Shown here in pieces: positions 1-8,770 of a DNA stretch of 64,000 nt; position 1 is the first letter of the stretch; every line of letters starts with the position of its first letter. A program made the position numbers and the translations under genes. The notes under the pieces were generated by a model. That model saw nothing but the letters and a program-made list of their open reading frames with translations. It was not told the DNA's origin and searched no databases. Origin of the DNA: Roseibacillus persicicus (GTDB lineage Bacteria; Verrucomicrobiota; Verrucomicrobiia; Verrucomicrobiales; Akkermansiaceae); contig NZ_BMXI01000007.1 in the NCBI RefSeq assembly GCF_014651675.1, positions 124,001 through 188,000 of the forward strand, given 5' to 3'.

Positions 1-81
1 AATTGCTTGCAGCTCTTGACTCTTCGAAGGGGTAGGTTTTTCTAACAGACTATTGAGAGGTGCTCCAGAAGGAGGTGTCAT
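1..81 (-). CDS. Possible 5' end of a gene leaving the window at the left edge
   Basis: An ATG at 81 opens a minus-strand frame of 27 codons that stays open to the window edge. It begins M-T-P-P-S-G-A-P-L. It lies just beyond the terminator of the next gene upstream. There is no recognisable domain in so short a stretch and no strong ribosome binding site, so it may be chance. Confidence 0.25.
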   Translation of the reverse strand, partial: MTPPSGAPLNSLLEKPTPSKSQELQAI

Positions 82-114
82 CGGAAAGCAAGCCCCAAGT
101 GGGAGTCTCTACCT

Positions 115-150
115 GAAAAAGCCGCAACCTGATGAGAGGCTGCGGCTTGA
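115..150 (-). terminator. Rho-independent terminator of the PEP-CTERM gene
   Basis: Read on the minus strand, an 8-bp perfect stem (AAGCCGCA with TGCGGCTT, at 119-126 and 141-148) is followed by a run of T. The 14-base loop has further internal pairing. It sits 34 bases past the stop of the PEP-CTERM gene and ends that transcript. Confidence 0.8.
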
Positions 151-183
151 GAGGATTGGTGCCAAGTCTGTTAGCCTCTTAGT

Positions 184-1233
184 TTAATCTCTGTGACGGC
201 GGAGGCCGAGGCCAATGAGAGCGAGGCCACCAAGAAGAGCGGCGGAAGGTTCGGGAATGGAGGTGAGTTGAACTTGCAGGTTGTTTCCTGAAATTTGGCT
301 CATCCAGCCCGCATTGACTGCATCAACGCTCAGGGTTGGGGCGCCGGTTACGGTGCCTTCCCAAGTCATCACTGTGTGCCAGATGTCGGGAGTGGCTCCG
401 CCGAGATCGTAAGGATCCAAGATTGAACCTGCGGCAAATGTCGCATTGCCTTGCAAGCCGGCCCCGTCGTCATCGACGTCGTCGATCAGAATCGTAGTCA
501 TGCCTCCGGCATCAATTCCGGTGCGGAGAACTCCGCCGCTAGCTTGCTCCCAATTGCCATCCAGGCTGGCTGAGGAGCCGATTCCGATCGTGATTGGCGC
601 GCTGCCGGCGACATGAAAAGTGCCGCCACCGAAGATCTCGACGTCATTGCGGTTGATGAAAGAGCCCGCCGTGATGTTGATCGTTCCGGTGCCAGAAAAC
701 CCGAGCTCGAGGCCGCCTCTTCCCAGAATCAGGTCGCCACCATTGACGTTGATGGTCCCGCTGGAATCGGCGGCACTACCCACCACAATTCGCCCTGCCT
801 CAAGGTTTGTGGTGCCACTCACAATATTAAGTATACTGTGCTTGTTAGCCCGCGTGCCGACATTCGCGCTGCTGCTGTTGGTCGCTCGGATGGTGTTGCC
901 TACACCTTGGTCCAGAGTGAGAGTGTGGGTGCCGCTATCAGCACCTGCGTTGCTTTCACCCATCAGCAGGCGTGCAAGACGATACTCGGTTGAACTATGC
1001 AATAGGTTGTTGGAGTCCAAATAACTCCAAGTCCCCGCATTCAAGGTGACATCGGAATCTCCCACTATGAGGATGTTGGAAGCGTTGCTTGCTGGAACGC
1101 TATCGCCGAGCCAGTTGTCGGGATCTTCCCAAGAGGTGCCGTCTCCATCGCCAGTGAATGTGTCCGCGTGGGCCGCCATACTGGTGAGGAGAACCCCCGC
1201 GAAGGTTGCGGTTTTTCTATATTTGTATTTCAT
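184..1233 (-). CDS. PEP-CTERM sorting domain protein
   Basis: A 349-residue exported protein. Residues 1-23 form a signal peptide ending A-H-A. The middle is rich in Gly, Ser, Thr and Asn with short beta-strand periodicity, as in passenger-like repeat proteins, and opens with a T-F-T-G-D-G-D-G segment resembling the start of the next gene's mature protein. The C-terminus is a textbook PEP-CTERM signal: I-P-E-P at about 326-329, a hydrophobic helix, then an R-R-H-R-D basic tail. In this family the tail is thought to direct processing by an exosortase and surface or exopolysaccharide attachment. No exosortase gene is in the window. It lies 29 bp downstream of the 1016-residue beta-repeat gene, so the two probably share a transcript. 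Its binding target or function cannot be told. Confidence 0.9.
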   Translation of the reverse strand: MKYKYRKTATFAGVLLTSMAAHADTFTGDGDGTSWEDPDNWLGDSVPASNASNILIVGDSDVTLNAGTWSYLDSNNLLHSSTEYRLARLLMGESNAGADSGTHTLTLDQGVGNTIRATNSSSANVGTRANKHSILNIVSGTTNLEAGRIVVGSAADSSGTINVNGGDLILGRGGLELGFSGTGTINITAGSFINRNDVEIFGGGTFHVAGSAPITIGIGSSASLDGNWEQASGGVLRTGIDAGGMTTILIDDVDDDGAGLQGNATFAAGSILDPYDLGGATPDIWHTVMTWEGTVTGAPTLSVDAVNAGWMSQISGNNLQVQLTSIPEPSAALLGGLALIGLGLRRHRD

Positions 1234-1262
1234 CTTATCTTTTTAGGTTATTGGGTAGAATG

Positions 1263-4200
1263 TTAATTTGTCGTCAAACTAGCTTGAACGCGGACGAAGA
1301 GTTTCTCCTCGGTCGGCAAGGTCGAGAGGGTGACGTCGACCGTTTGGTTGCCATTTCCATCTGTCACCCCTGCGGTCTGAGTTGCACCTGCATCCAAGGT
1401 CCAGTCGTCTGCTTCCAGCGTCGTGGAGGTGTAGACGGAGTAGGAGAGCTCTGTGCCCAGGGCGGGGTCGCGGCGGGTATAGCTGAAAGTGCCGCTGGAT
1501 CTATCGAGAACCATCTTGATGGGGTTCAGTGAACTTGCGTTGTTTGGCTCAAGTCCAAAAGCATACTCCTCAAAGTTGGAGAGACCATCGTTGTCGTCAT
1601 CGTCGCTTGCTTCGCCTGTTAGGCCAAATCCGACCGCCCAAGTATCGTAGTCGCCTCCATCAACGGGGTCAGAGGTGACAATGAGATGTCCTGTTCCTGA
1701 GAAGTGGGTGTCGTCCTGATTGGCCGCACCCGAGGAGGTGCTACCGTAGGTTCCGGCTGCCACTTGCACCCCATCGATGAAGAGCTTGTCGACGGTATCA
1801 CCCACTCCATGAGTGAGTTCAAGGTTGGCCGCGTTTGCAGATAGAGTGTTGTCGATGATGACGCTGGATGAATCCGCGAGAAAGGGGGTCGCAAGACTCA
1901 AGGTTCCATCATGAATGGTCGTGTTTCCGGTATAGGTGTTTGCTCCGGTCAGCACTTGGACGGTCGCTCCCGTGGAGGCTGCATCACCCAGTTGGAGGTT
2001 GAGGATACCCGCTCCATCGGAGATCACCCCTGGGAAGGTAAAGGTTCCTGCGGCGGAGCCTCCTCCGATTGTCAGCGTCGCTGGGGTGGCCGAACTGTTG
2101 GTGACGGTGCCTCCAGGCTCGGTGCTGGTGGCGGTTTCGAGGATCCCGAACGACTGGTCGGAGCCATTGAGGTCGAAGATGCCGGTATTGAGCTGAACGC
2201 TACCGGAGCCTTGAATTTGCCCCGAGCTCGTGCCAGTGATTTTCACGACACTTGCCGCATGATTTACAACCAAAGGGTTGTTCGCGACTGCTGCGCCGTC
2301 GGACTTGTTCAAGTTCACGTCTCCTTCGTTGACGATGAGGCCGTAGCGGGTGTTGTTGAGGCTTCCGCTAAGGGTGAGAGTTCCGGTGCCCTCTTTCGTC
2401 ATGGTCCGGCCTACCGTGGCGGGGTGATAGACGTTCTGGATTTCGATGTCACCAGCTCCCCCGAAGGTGGGGTTGCCCGTGTTGAAAATGTCCGTAGTGA
2501 TACCTCCGGGAGTGGAAGTGTTGTTATTGACCAGAGAGGCGGGTCCTGCTCCTCCGCCTGCAATGTCCTTGATTGTTTCATCAATGACAAATCCATTGAG
2601 GTCAATCGTGGCTCCAGCGCGAATTTCGGTGACTCCCAAGGGAACAACGATGGTTCTTCCCGAGAACGCAACCGAAACTCCAGTTGTGTCGGAAGCCACA
2701 GTAGGCGCAAAAGATAGCTCCACGCGCGGAGGGCTGAAGCTGGTGTCGATAGTAATAACCGTTGTGCCATCCGCAATGTTAGGTCCAGAGACGGCCATGC
2801 CGGTTTCAATTCCGGTGACATCCGCAACATCGAGCAAGACGTCTCCGACGAACATGTCCACCGAAGTGGTGACATCGAGATTCGAGAAGCTCACAGAGAC
2901 GCCTGTCGTATCGGTTGTTGCCGTGGGGGTCGCGGAGAGTTCCACCCGTGGAGGATCGAAGTTCGTGTTGACTGCGATGACTGTGGCTCCTGCCGGAATG
3001 TCTGTGCCGGTAACGGCCATCCCGACTTCGATGCCGGAGACATCGGCCACATCAAGCTCGGCCGACCCTACGAATAGATCGGCTGGGATGGTGAGGGGAC
3101 CATCGATGAGAGAGGTCATCCCGTTCGAGCCCAAAGCGTTGGCGTGACCGAGGATGGTAGTGCCATTGAAAGCGCGGAAGTCCCCGTTGAAAGTGGCCGC
3201 GCTGTCGGCATTGATCTCGAGAACGCCAGTGCCATTCATGCGCAGGGAGCTATCGGCGGGTGTTCCGGTGAGTCCAGTCAACGGGGTGGTGATTCCGTTC
3301 GAGTTAAAAGTGTCGATGATGGGGGCATTGAGGATGAGCCGGCCTGCATTCTGAGGCTGGAGCACGACTGTTTGCGCCTCTTCCCGATGGGTGAGAAAGA
3401 GTCCCGTGCCAGAGATGAGCAAATCACCATCTCCGATGACCCCGAATCCGCGGCCGCTGGCAGCGGTGTTCATGATTCCGCCCAATTCCAGGTCGCCGTC
3501 ACCACTAAAGTTTGTTGTTTGGTGATAGGTGACGACCTTGTCGATCTTGTCCGGGCCGACGAGGTCCAGTCCGGGGCTGGTGCTGAAGGTCGCTCCATTT
3601 CCTTGCATGTTAAAGCCACGGAGATTCGCCGAGTTCATACTAAAATCGCCTAGGCAGCCGGGACTACCAAGCTCCAAGTGACCGCCCTCAGCGTTCAGGA
3701 TGAAAGTGCTTCGCAGAGCATTCGTTCCTGCCGTCGGAGCGTTCAAACCAACTCCAGTATTATTTCCGGTTAGGATGACGGTGCCTGCTGCTCCGTCGGT
3801 GAGCATGCGATCGTTAGTGAAGTTGATATCTCCACTAAAGGTGACGCTACCGGCACCGGCCGCATGCTCGATGATGCGAGATTTGTTTCCTCCCTTTAAG
3901 GTGATTGGAAAGGAGATTTCCTGAGGGTTAGGGCTCTTTTGAAGAACGACGGTTGAGTTTCCTGCCAGACCTATCGTCACGGCTTCGGTGCCTCCGAGGA
4001 CAAAGGAGCCTGCGCCAGGCTCGAAGGTAATAGCTGGCGTCGCGTCCAAATCCAAAGCACTGACCCATGCTGCCCCTGGGATGCCGGGGTCAGTATCATT
4101 GGTGTTGGCGAGGCCGACGGAGCCATCAAAAATAACGCTCACTCCGGTGGGAGGAATCTCGATGTCACCCAGCCAGTTTGCATTTGTAGACCAGTTGGTA

Positions 4201-4313
4201 TCGGTGCCTCCACCGTCCCAAGTGAAGACTTGGGCACAAATCGTGGTCGGGAGGTTGGCTGCGAGGCAGAGTAAGAATGCCGAGCGAGGACTGAAAAGTC
4301 GTTTGAATTTCAT
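1263..4313 (-). CDS. Large secreted autotransporter-associated beta-strand repeat protein
   Basis: 1016 residues with a signal peptide (about 1-27, ending I-C-A-Q). The body is a long Gly/Thr/Asn-rich beta-solenoid-like region. Autotransporter-associated beta-strand repeats are clearest at about 642-673 and 788-808 (G-T-L-T-L-S-G and A-N-T-Y-T-G-N-T-T-I types). Residues 412-478 and 486-551 are a tandem duplication. Near 902-921 an Asp-rich D-D-N-D-G-L-S-N-F-E-E-Y motif resembles thrombospondin-3/EF-hand calcium loops of verrucomicrobial secreted proteins. The last 80 residues form a beta module (S-Y-S-V-Y-T-S-T...L-F-V-R-V) also seen in two other secreted proteins here. There is no outer-membrane barrel and no PEP-CTERM end, so it is not a classical autotransporter. 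It is probably a surface or matrix protein; its ligand is unknown. Confidence 0.85.
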   Translation of the reverse strand: MKFKRLFSPRSAFLLCLAANLPTTICAQVFTWDGGGTDTNWSTNANWLGDIEIPPTGVSVIFDGSVGLANTNDTDPGIPGAAWVSALDLDATPAITFEPGAGSFVLGGTEAVTIGLAGNSTVVLQKSPNPQEISFPITLKGGNKSRIIEHAAGAGSVTFSGDINFTNDRMLTDGAAGTVILTGNNTGVGLNAPTAGTNALRSTFILNAEGGHLELGSPGCLGDFSMNSANLRGFNMQGNGATFSTSPGLDLVGPDKIDKVVTYHQTTNFSGDGDLELGGIMNTAASGRGFGVIGDGDLLISGTGLFLTHREEAQTVVLQPQNAGRLILNAPIIDTFNSNGITTPLTGLTGTPADSSLRMNGTGVLEINADSAATFNGDFRAFNGTTILGHANALGSNGMTSLIDGPLTIPADLFVGSAELDVADVSGIEVGMAVTGTDIPAGATVIAVNTNFDPPRVELSATPTATTDTTGVSVSFSNLDVTTSVDMFVGDVLLDVADVTGIETGMAVSGPNIADGTTVITIDTSFSPPRVELSFAPTVASDTTGVSVAFSGRTIVVPLGVTEIRAGATIDLNGFVIDETIKDIAGGGAGPASLVNNNTSTPGGITTDIFNTGNPTFGGAGDIEIQNVYHPATVGRTMTKEGTGTLTLSGSLNNTRYGLIVNEGDVNLNKSDGAAVANNPLVVNHAASVVKITGTSSGQIQGSGSVQLNTGIFDLNGSDQSFGILETATSTEPGGTVTNSSATPATLTIGGGSAAGTFTFPGVISDGAGILNLQLGDAASTGATVQVLTGANTYTGNTTIHDGTLSLATPFLADSSSVIIDNTLSANAANLELTHGVGDTVDKLFIDGVQVAAGTYGSTSSGAANQDDTHFSGTGHLIVTSDPVDGGDYDTWAVGFGLTGEASDDDDNDGLSNFEEYAFGLEPNNASSLNPIKMVLDRSSGTFSYTRRDPALGTELSYSVYTSTTLEADDWTLDAGATQTAGVTDGNGNQTVDVTLSTLPTEEKLFVRVQASLTTN
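2661..3080 (-). repeat. In-gene tandem duplication (two units of about 66 codons, 74-codon period)
   Basis: The units 2880-3080 and 2661-2858 encode parallel segments that share D-x-F-V-G-x-x-x-L-D-V-A-D-V, G-I-E-x-G-M-A-V, P-P-R-V-E-L-S and D-T-T-G-V-S-V. The copies have diverged at many codons, so the duplication is not recent. Confidence 0.85.
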
Positions 4314-4575
4314 GGTTTGGTTGTGATCCTTTGAGGAGCGAGTGTTGTTTGTAGAAGTGAGGTTGTGAGGGGCCGCCGATTCGCTCTATTTCAGGAGATA
4401 TTCCGAAGAAAACCGTCAATAGACCAATGCCCCTCGAGCCGGCGGATATCCAAAGAGAACCGCCAGAACACCAAATCGTATCTGAGGCGAAAAACTCGTC
4501 TATGGGGCTTTTGTCCCATGGCTATTCTCAAATCTGCGGCATAAGGTGGAGACTGCTCGTTGAGCTGCGGAAAGA

Positions 4576-6579
4576 ATGAAAGTTGGAATCTCCATGCCAC
4601 TCGCCCTTGCGCTTCTGTGCGGGGTCTTTGGTGCGGTTGGGGTTCTTGCCGCAAAGCCACTTAATGAGGCTTCCATCTCTGAACTGGAGGAGAGGCGGGA
4701 CTCGATTCGAGCGGAACTGGAGCAGTTGGCGGTTCTGACTCTCCGCACCGGTGCGATGGGAACCTCGGGCTACCGTTCCTTTCCACAAGAGAAGCCCGAA
4801 ATCGAAGGTGAGTGGCTGCGAGTTGATTTCGATGAAGAGGCCATTGATGAAGTCGTGCTCGTCCCCACGCTTTGGCGCTATGATGACGAGGTGGGATATC
4901 TCTCCGACGGCTTTCCGGAAGCTTTCCGCGTTGTTGCTGGCCTACCCGGGGAAGACGAGGGGACGGTGGTCGCGGTTTACGATTCTTCTAACAACCTTTT
5001 GCCACGGGTTGCTCCGGTAGTGGTGCCGCTGGGAGGAATGGTTGCTTCTTGGATTCGTATTGAACCTACTCTTTTGACTCGGAGGAGGCGGGACTTGAGA
5101 TATATCTTCCAGTTGTCCGAAATCCTTGTCTTCAGTGGAGAGAAGAATATCGCTCTCCATCAGAAGGTGACCTGCGCTTCTGATGTTCCTCTCTCCGATG
5201 GAATCTGGAAGCCCGATCGGGTGACCGACGGGGGAATGCCTTACCTCATGGATTCCTCACGAGGCAGCGAAAGGAGCGCCCATTTTCAGGAGTCGAGCGA
5301 GGACCCGAGTCTGACACTGGACTTGGAGGAAGAGTATTTGATTTCCACAATTCATCTCCATGGCGCTTACCAGAGCAAGAGCGCGCCCCCGGAATTTAAT
5401 GTCAACAGAGGCATCCCCAGTCTCCTGATTGTGGAAGGAGCGAATCAAGCGGACTTTTCGGACTCCACTTTGTTGCTGAAGCATCAATTCAGGAGTATCG
5501 GCGAGTTTGCTCCCATTCTGATGTGGAATATCCCGCCGACCGAGTGCCGCTACGTCAGGATTTCCAGCGGATCGTTCGATGAGAAAATGGCGAACACCTC
5601 GAGCTATCAGGGTAGTGAGCAAATTGGCTTTGCTGAGGTCGAGTTTTTCTCAGGGGGCACGAATATCGCTTTTGAAAAAGGTCCGCCCGAAGGGAGCGGA
5701 ATCACCGGTGAAAGCCGGAAGAGTTTGGCCAAACTAACCGATGGACATAATATTTATGGATTCATTCTGCCGATTCGTTCTTGGATGAACCAACTTGCGC
5801 GACGACATGATTTGGAAGTGGAGTTGGCCTTGGTGAATCCCAGACTGGATGAGCTCTATGGAAGGCAGAAAGCTTCTTTGCTGCTCCTCAAGCGGCTCAC
5901 TATCGCACTGGTTTGTCTGGTTGCGGCGACTATTTTGATCGGGAGGCACCTTCGCCTGCGACAGGCTGCTCGGATAAAGGAGCGCTTCACAGCAGACTTG
6001 CACGACCATGTGGGGGCGAGTCTGCATGCCATTGGAATCCTCAGCTCCCACACCAAGGATATTGTCGACTCGCCAGACAAGCTAGCGATGGCTTTAGGGG
6101 AGATCGAGGCCATGACTCACCGTGCCAGCGAGGCCACGCGCTATCTTTGCTCGCAGCATATGGCGAAGGAGGCTCACGAAAACCTTTTGGCGGATTTGAG
6201 GAGGACCGCGGGACGGATGATTGCGAATCTGAGCTACACCTTCACGGTGGAGGGGGAAAGCTATCTTCAGCAACTCAGCCCTCGGGTACGTTCGGACTTC
6301 TTTCTGTTTTTCAAAGAGTGCCTCATCAACGTCAATCGGCATGCCGATGCTACGGAGGTGACCATTCTGATCGAGGCGGACTCTCGTGAGGTTCACCTGA
6401 GCATTTGCGACAATGGTTGCGGGATTGAGGAAAGGGCTGAGGGGACGGTTCCGCCCTCGCTTGCTCGTCGGGCGAGGTATCTCAGGTCCACCGTCAAGAT
6501 TGAGACGCCGCCCGATGGAGGATCGTGCATCTCGCTGGTGCTTCGCAACCGACGGCGATGGTTCCCGAAACTTTTATGA
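4576..6579 (+). CDS. Membrane sensor histidine kinase, NarL/HisKA_3 family
   Basis: 667 residues. A signal peptide (1-26) leads to a large periplasmic sensor of about 400 residues. It is built of beta-rich blocks: G-E-W-L-R-V-D-F near 78-85, then a segment around 190-360 with N-I-A-L, W-K-P-D-R-V-T-D-G and R-Y-V-R-I-S, which resembles a discoidin (F5/8 type C) sugar-binding fold. One transmembrane helix spans about 436-456. The cytoplasmic part has the HisKA_3 H-box D-L-H-D-H-V-G (His476) and a HATPase domain with N-box K-E-C-L-I-N-V-N-R-H (580-589) and G-box D-N-G-C-G-I (612-617). The cognate regulator overlaps its stop codon. The ectodomain suggests sensing of a glycan or other extracellular ligand; this is inference. 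It is divergent from the beta-repeat gene with 262 bp between them, so that operon is a possible target. Confidence 0.9.
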   Translation: MKVGISMPLALALLCGVFGAVGVLAAKPLNEASISELEERRDSIRAELEQLAVLTLRTGAMGTSGYRSFPQEKPEIEGEWLRVDFDEEAIDEVVLVPTLWRYDDEVGYLSDGFPEAFRVVAGLPGEDEGTVVAVYDSSNNLLPRVAPVVVPLGGMVASWIRIEPTLLTRRRRDLRYIFQLSEILVFSGEKNIALHQKVTCASDVPLSDGIWKPDRVTDGGMPYLMDSSRGSERSAHFQESSEDPSLTLDLEEEYLISTIHLHGAYQSKSAPPEFNVNRGIPSLLIVEGANQADFSDSTLLLKHQFRSIGEFAPILMWNIPPTECRYVRISSGSFDEKMANTSSYQGSEQIGFAEVEFFSGGTNIAFEKGPPEGSGITGESRKSLAKLTDGHNIYGFILPIRSWMNQLARRHDLEVELALVNPRLDELYGRQKASLLLLKRLTIALVCLVAATILIGRHLRLRQAARIKERFTADLHDHVGASLHAIGILSSHTKDIVDSPDKLAMALGEIEAMTHRASEATRYLCSQHMAKEAHENLLADLRRTAGRMIANLSYTFTVEGESYLQQLSPRVRSDFFLFFKECLINVNRHADATEVTILIEADSREVHLSICDNGCGIEERAEGTVPPSLARRARYLRSTVKIETPPDGGSCISLVLRNRRRWFPKLL

Positions 6580-7262
6580 TAGGAGAAATGAAAGAGAAGA
6601 TCCGGATTATGCTGGTGGAGGATAGCAATGAGTATCGCCATGTGATCCAGTTTGCATTCCGGGATGAACCGGGCTTCGAACTGGCGGGGGTCTTTGGCAC
6701 TGCGGAGCAGGCCCTGCGCAGTCTGAAAAGGCAGGCTGCCCGCGTGACTCCTGACGTGGTTTTGCTCGATCTGAATTTGCCCGGTATCTCCGGATTGGAA
6801 GCGCTTCCCGAACTCATCAAGTTGGCGCCTGAGACCAAGGTTCTCATTCTAACCCAGTCCGAGACAGAGGCTGATGTTCTCGGCACGATTAAAATGGGCG
6901 CATCGGGTTACCTGCTAAAGTCTTCGTCGATTCAGGAGATTCGCTCCGGCATACGAACGGTGGCCGCGGGGGGAGCGTCAATGGATTCTCGAATGGCTCT
7001 CTATCTTCTTAAGACCTTTCGGAAAGATCCTGTGCTGGCTGACAACGACTCCATTCTGTCAGAGCGCGAAATGGAGATTTTGCAGCTCATCAGTCAAGGG
7101 CTCGCGAGGAAAGAAATCGCTGATGAGCTCGACATCAGCCACAAAACGGTGGCCAATCACATCGCTCACATTTTTGAGAAACTCAATGTCCCCAATTCAC
7201 CAGCGGCGATCAATAAGGCTCACGAGAAAGGCCTGCTAGGTGGCGACGATCGAAGGGGATGA
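6576..7262 (+). CDS. NarL/FixJ-type response regulator
   Basis: 228 residues from the ATG at 6576, which overlaps the kinase stop in an ATGA arrangement. A second ATG at 6588 is possible. The receiver domain covers about 8-125, with acidic residues E15/D16, phospho-acceptor D65 in L-L-D-L-N-L-P-G, the switch Thr in L-T-Q-S, and Lys in L-L-K-S-S. A LuxR-type helix-turn-helix follows at about 155-205 (L-S-E-R-E-M-E-I-L, G-L-A-R-K-E-I-A, S-H-K-T-V-A-N-H-I). It is the DNA-binding partner of the upstream kinase; translational coupling supports a one-to-one pair. Its target promoters are not known. Confidence 0.92.
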   Translation: MIGEMKEKIRIMLVEDSNEYRHVIQFAFRDEPGFELAGVFGTAEQALRSLKRQAARVTPDVVLLDLNLPGISGLEALPELIKLAPETKVLILTQSETEADVLGTIKMGASGYLLKSSSIQEIRSGIRTVAAGGASMDSRMALYLLKTFRKDPVLADNDSILSEREMEILQLISQGLARKEIADELDISHKTVANHIAHIFEKLNVPNSPAAINKAHEKGLLGGDDRRG

Positions 7263-7269
7263 ATCGACT

Positions 7270-8742
7270 TCAGGGTCCCACAGGAGATGGATAGAGTGAG
7301 AACTTCTTCGCTATCTCCGCGACAATATGTGGATGCTGGTCGGCGATGTTGATCTTTTCGATAGGGTCTTTCTGATAGTCATAGAGTTCGTAGTCGAAAG
7401 ATTCTCCCTTGGGATTTCCCCATCGGACGAGTCGGTAGCGCTCGGTTCGAATTGCCCAACCCAATTTTTGCTTTGGGAAGCAATGGGTGATGTGATCGCG
7501 AACTCGGAGGTCGGGTTTGTGCAGAACCGGTTTGAGGCTCAGGCCATCGATTGGTTGAGGACCCTCTGGCGGTGGGAGGTTTGTTAGGTCAGCAAGAGTC
7601 GGAAAAATGTCGATGGTCGAGGCCAGTTGTTTGGTGGTCCCGGGGTTGATTCCAGGACCGGCGATGAGGAGGGGGATTCGCGTGGGCTGCTCGAAGTTGT
7701 CGTGCTTGCTAAAGCGGTTGTGGGTGCCGAGGTGCCATCCATGGTCTCCCCAGAGAACAACGTAGGTGTTCTTCGCGAGTCCGGTTTTTTCCAAAGTCTC
7801 TAGCACCCGACCGATTTGAGCGGAGACATAGCTTGTGCAGGCGTAGTAGGCCCGGATGAGTTCGCGTTGGAACTCTTCTTCTTCGTAGCGTTCTTCGCAG
7901 GGGAAGTAGTTGAAGACTTCGATGCCTTTGTTTCGCAAGGCATAGTGCGGGCTCCCTTCGGGCGCGGAGCGGACGGCTGACAGGGTGAATTTCTCGATGG
8001 GGTGAAGGTCGTAGTATTTCTTGGGAGCAGAGAAGGGGAGATGAGGCCGCGCAAATCCTGCGCAAAGGAAGAACGGCTGGTCGCTATCCTGATAGCTCTC
8101 CAGTAGTTCGATGGTCTTGTCTGCAGTGCGACCATCGGCGTAGGCATTGTCGGGGACCTCGGCAATTTCGATGGCAGCTCCTTTGCCTATTTTCTTTTCT
8201 TTTAGGTATTCTGTTTGTTCGTCTTGGCTTAGGTGACTGAGCTCGAAGAACACTTCCTCGCGACTGATATCGGAGTCCCGGCTTTCTGGTAGGAGGTATT
8301 CCACCACTTTGTCCTTATAAACCCTATCGAAGGAAGACGGGTCTCCCAGATTGCCATGTCCAACGTGGAAGACCTTACCGACGGAAACAGTCTCGTATCC
8401 GCCCTTCCTTTTGAAATGCTGTGGGAGAGTGACCGCGTCGGGAAAGCGGTCGCGCAGATTCGTTCCCAAACCGTAGAGCCCGGTTGAGGTCGAGAGGCTG
8501 CCTAACATCAGGTTGAATCGCGAGGGTGCGCAAACCGCCTGATTGCAGTAGGCCAGCTCGAAGCGCATACCCCGGTCGGCTAGGCGGTCGATGCCTGGTG
8601 TAATCGCCCACTCGTCTCCATAGCAACCAAGGGTCGGCTTGAGGTCATCGACTAGGACAAGCAGGACATTGGGCTTCTCCGCTTCTCCCGCAAGAGGCAA
8701 CAAAGAGAGAAGGGAAAGCAGGAGAATGAGAGGTCGGTTCAT
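7270..8742 (-). CDS. Secreted sulfatase, iduronate-2-sulfatase-like
   Basis: 490 residues from the ATG at 8742, chosen because a signal peptide (M-N-R-P-L-I-L-L-L...G-E-A) begins there. A longer reading frame extends upstream into the neighbouring gene and does not look coding. The sulfatase N-terminal fold starts with P-N-V-L-L-V-L-V-D-D-L. C-A-P-S-R (Cys71) is the formylglycine signature C-x-P-S-R. Later metal and active-site residues include G-K-V-F-H, R-P-H-L-P-F and W-G-D-H-G-W-H-L-G. The motif set and 490-residue length fit the iduronate-2-sulfatase-like branch, acting on sulfated polysaccharides in the periplasm or outside. It is second in an operon, 28 bp after another sulfatase. The maturation enzyme that makes formylglycine is not in the window. 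Confidence 0.9.
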   Translation of the reverse strand: MNRPLILLLSLLSLLPLAGEAEKPNVLLVLVDDLKPTLGCYGDEWAITPGIDRLADRGMRFELAYCNQAVCAPSRFNLMLGSLSTSTGLYGLGTNLRDRFPDAVTLPQHFKRKGGYETVSVGKVFHVGHGNLGDPSSFDRVYKDKVVEYLLPESRDSDISREEVFFELSHLSQDEQTEYLKEKKIGKGAAIEIAEVPDNAYADGRTADKTIELLESYQDSDQPFFLCAGFARPHLPFSAPKKYYDLHPIEKFTLSAVRSAPEGSPHYALRNKGIEVFNYFPCEERYEEEEFQRELIRAYYACTSYVSAQIGRVLETLEKTGLAKNTYVVLWGDHGWHLGTHNRFSKHDNFEQPTRIPLLIAGPGINPGTTKQLASTIDIFPTLADLTNLPPPEGPQPIDGLSLKPVLHKPDLRVRDHITHCFPKQKLGWAIRTERYRLVRWGNPKGESFDYELYDYQKDPIEKINIADQHPHIVAEIAKKFSLYPSPVGP

Positions 8743-8770
8743 GAACGCGGTGAGGGGAAGAATCCGAATT

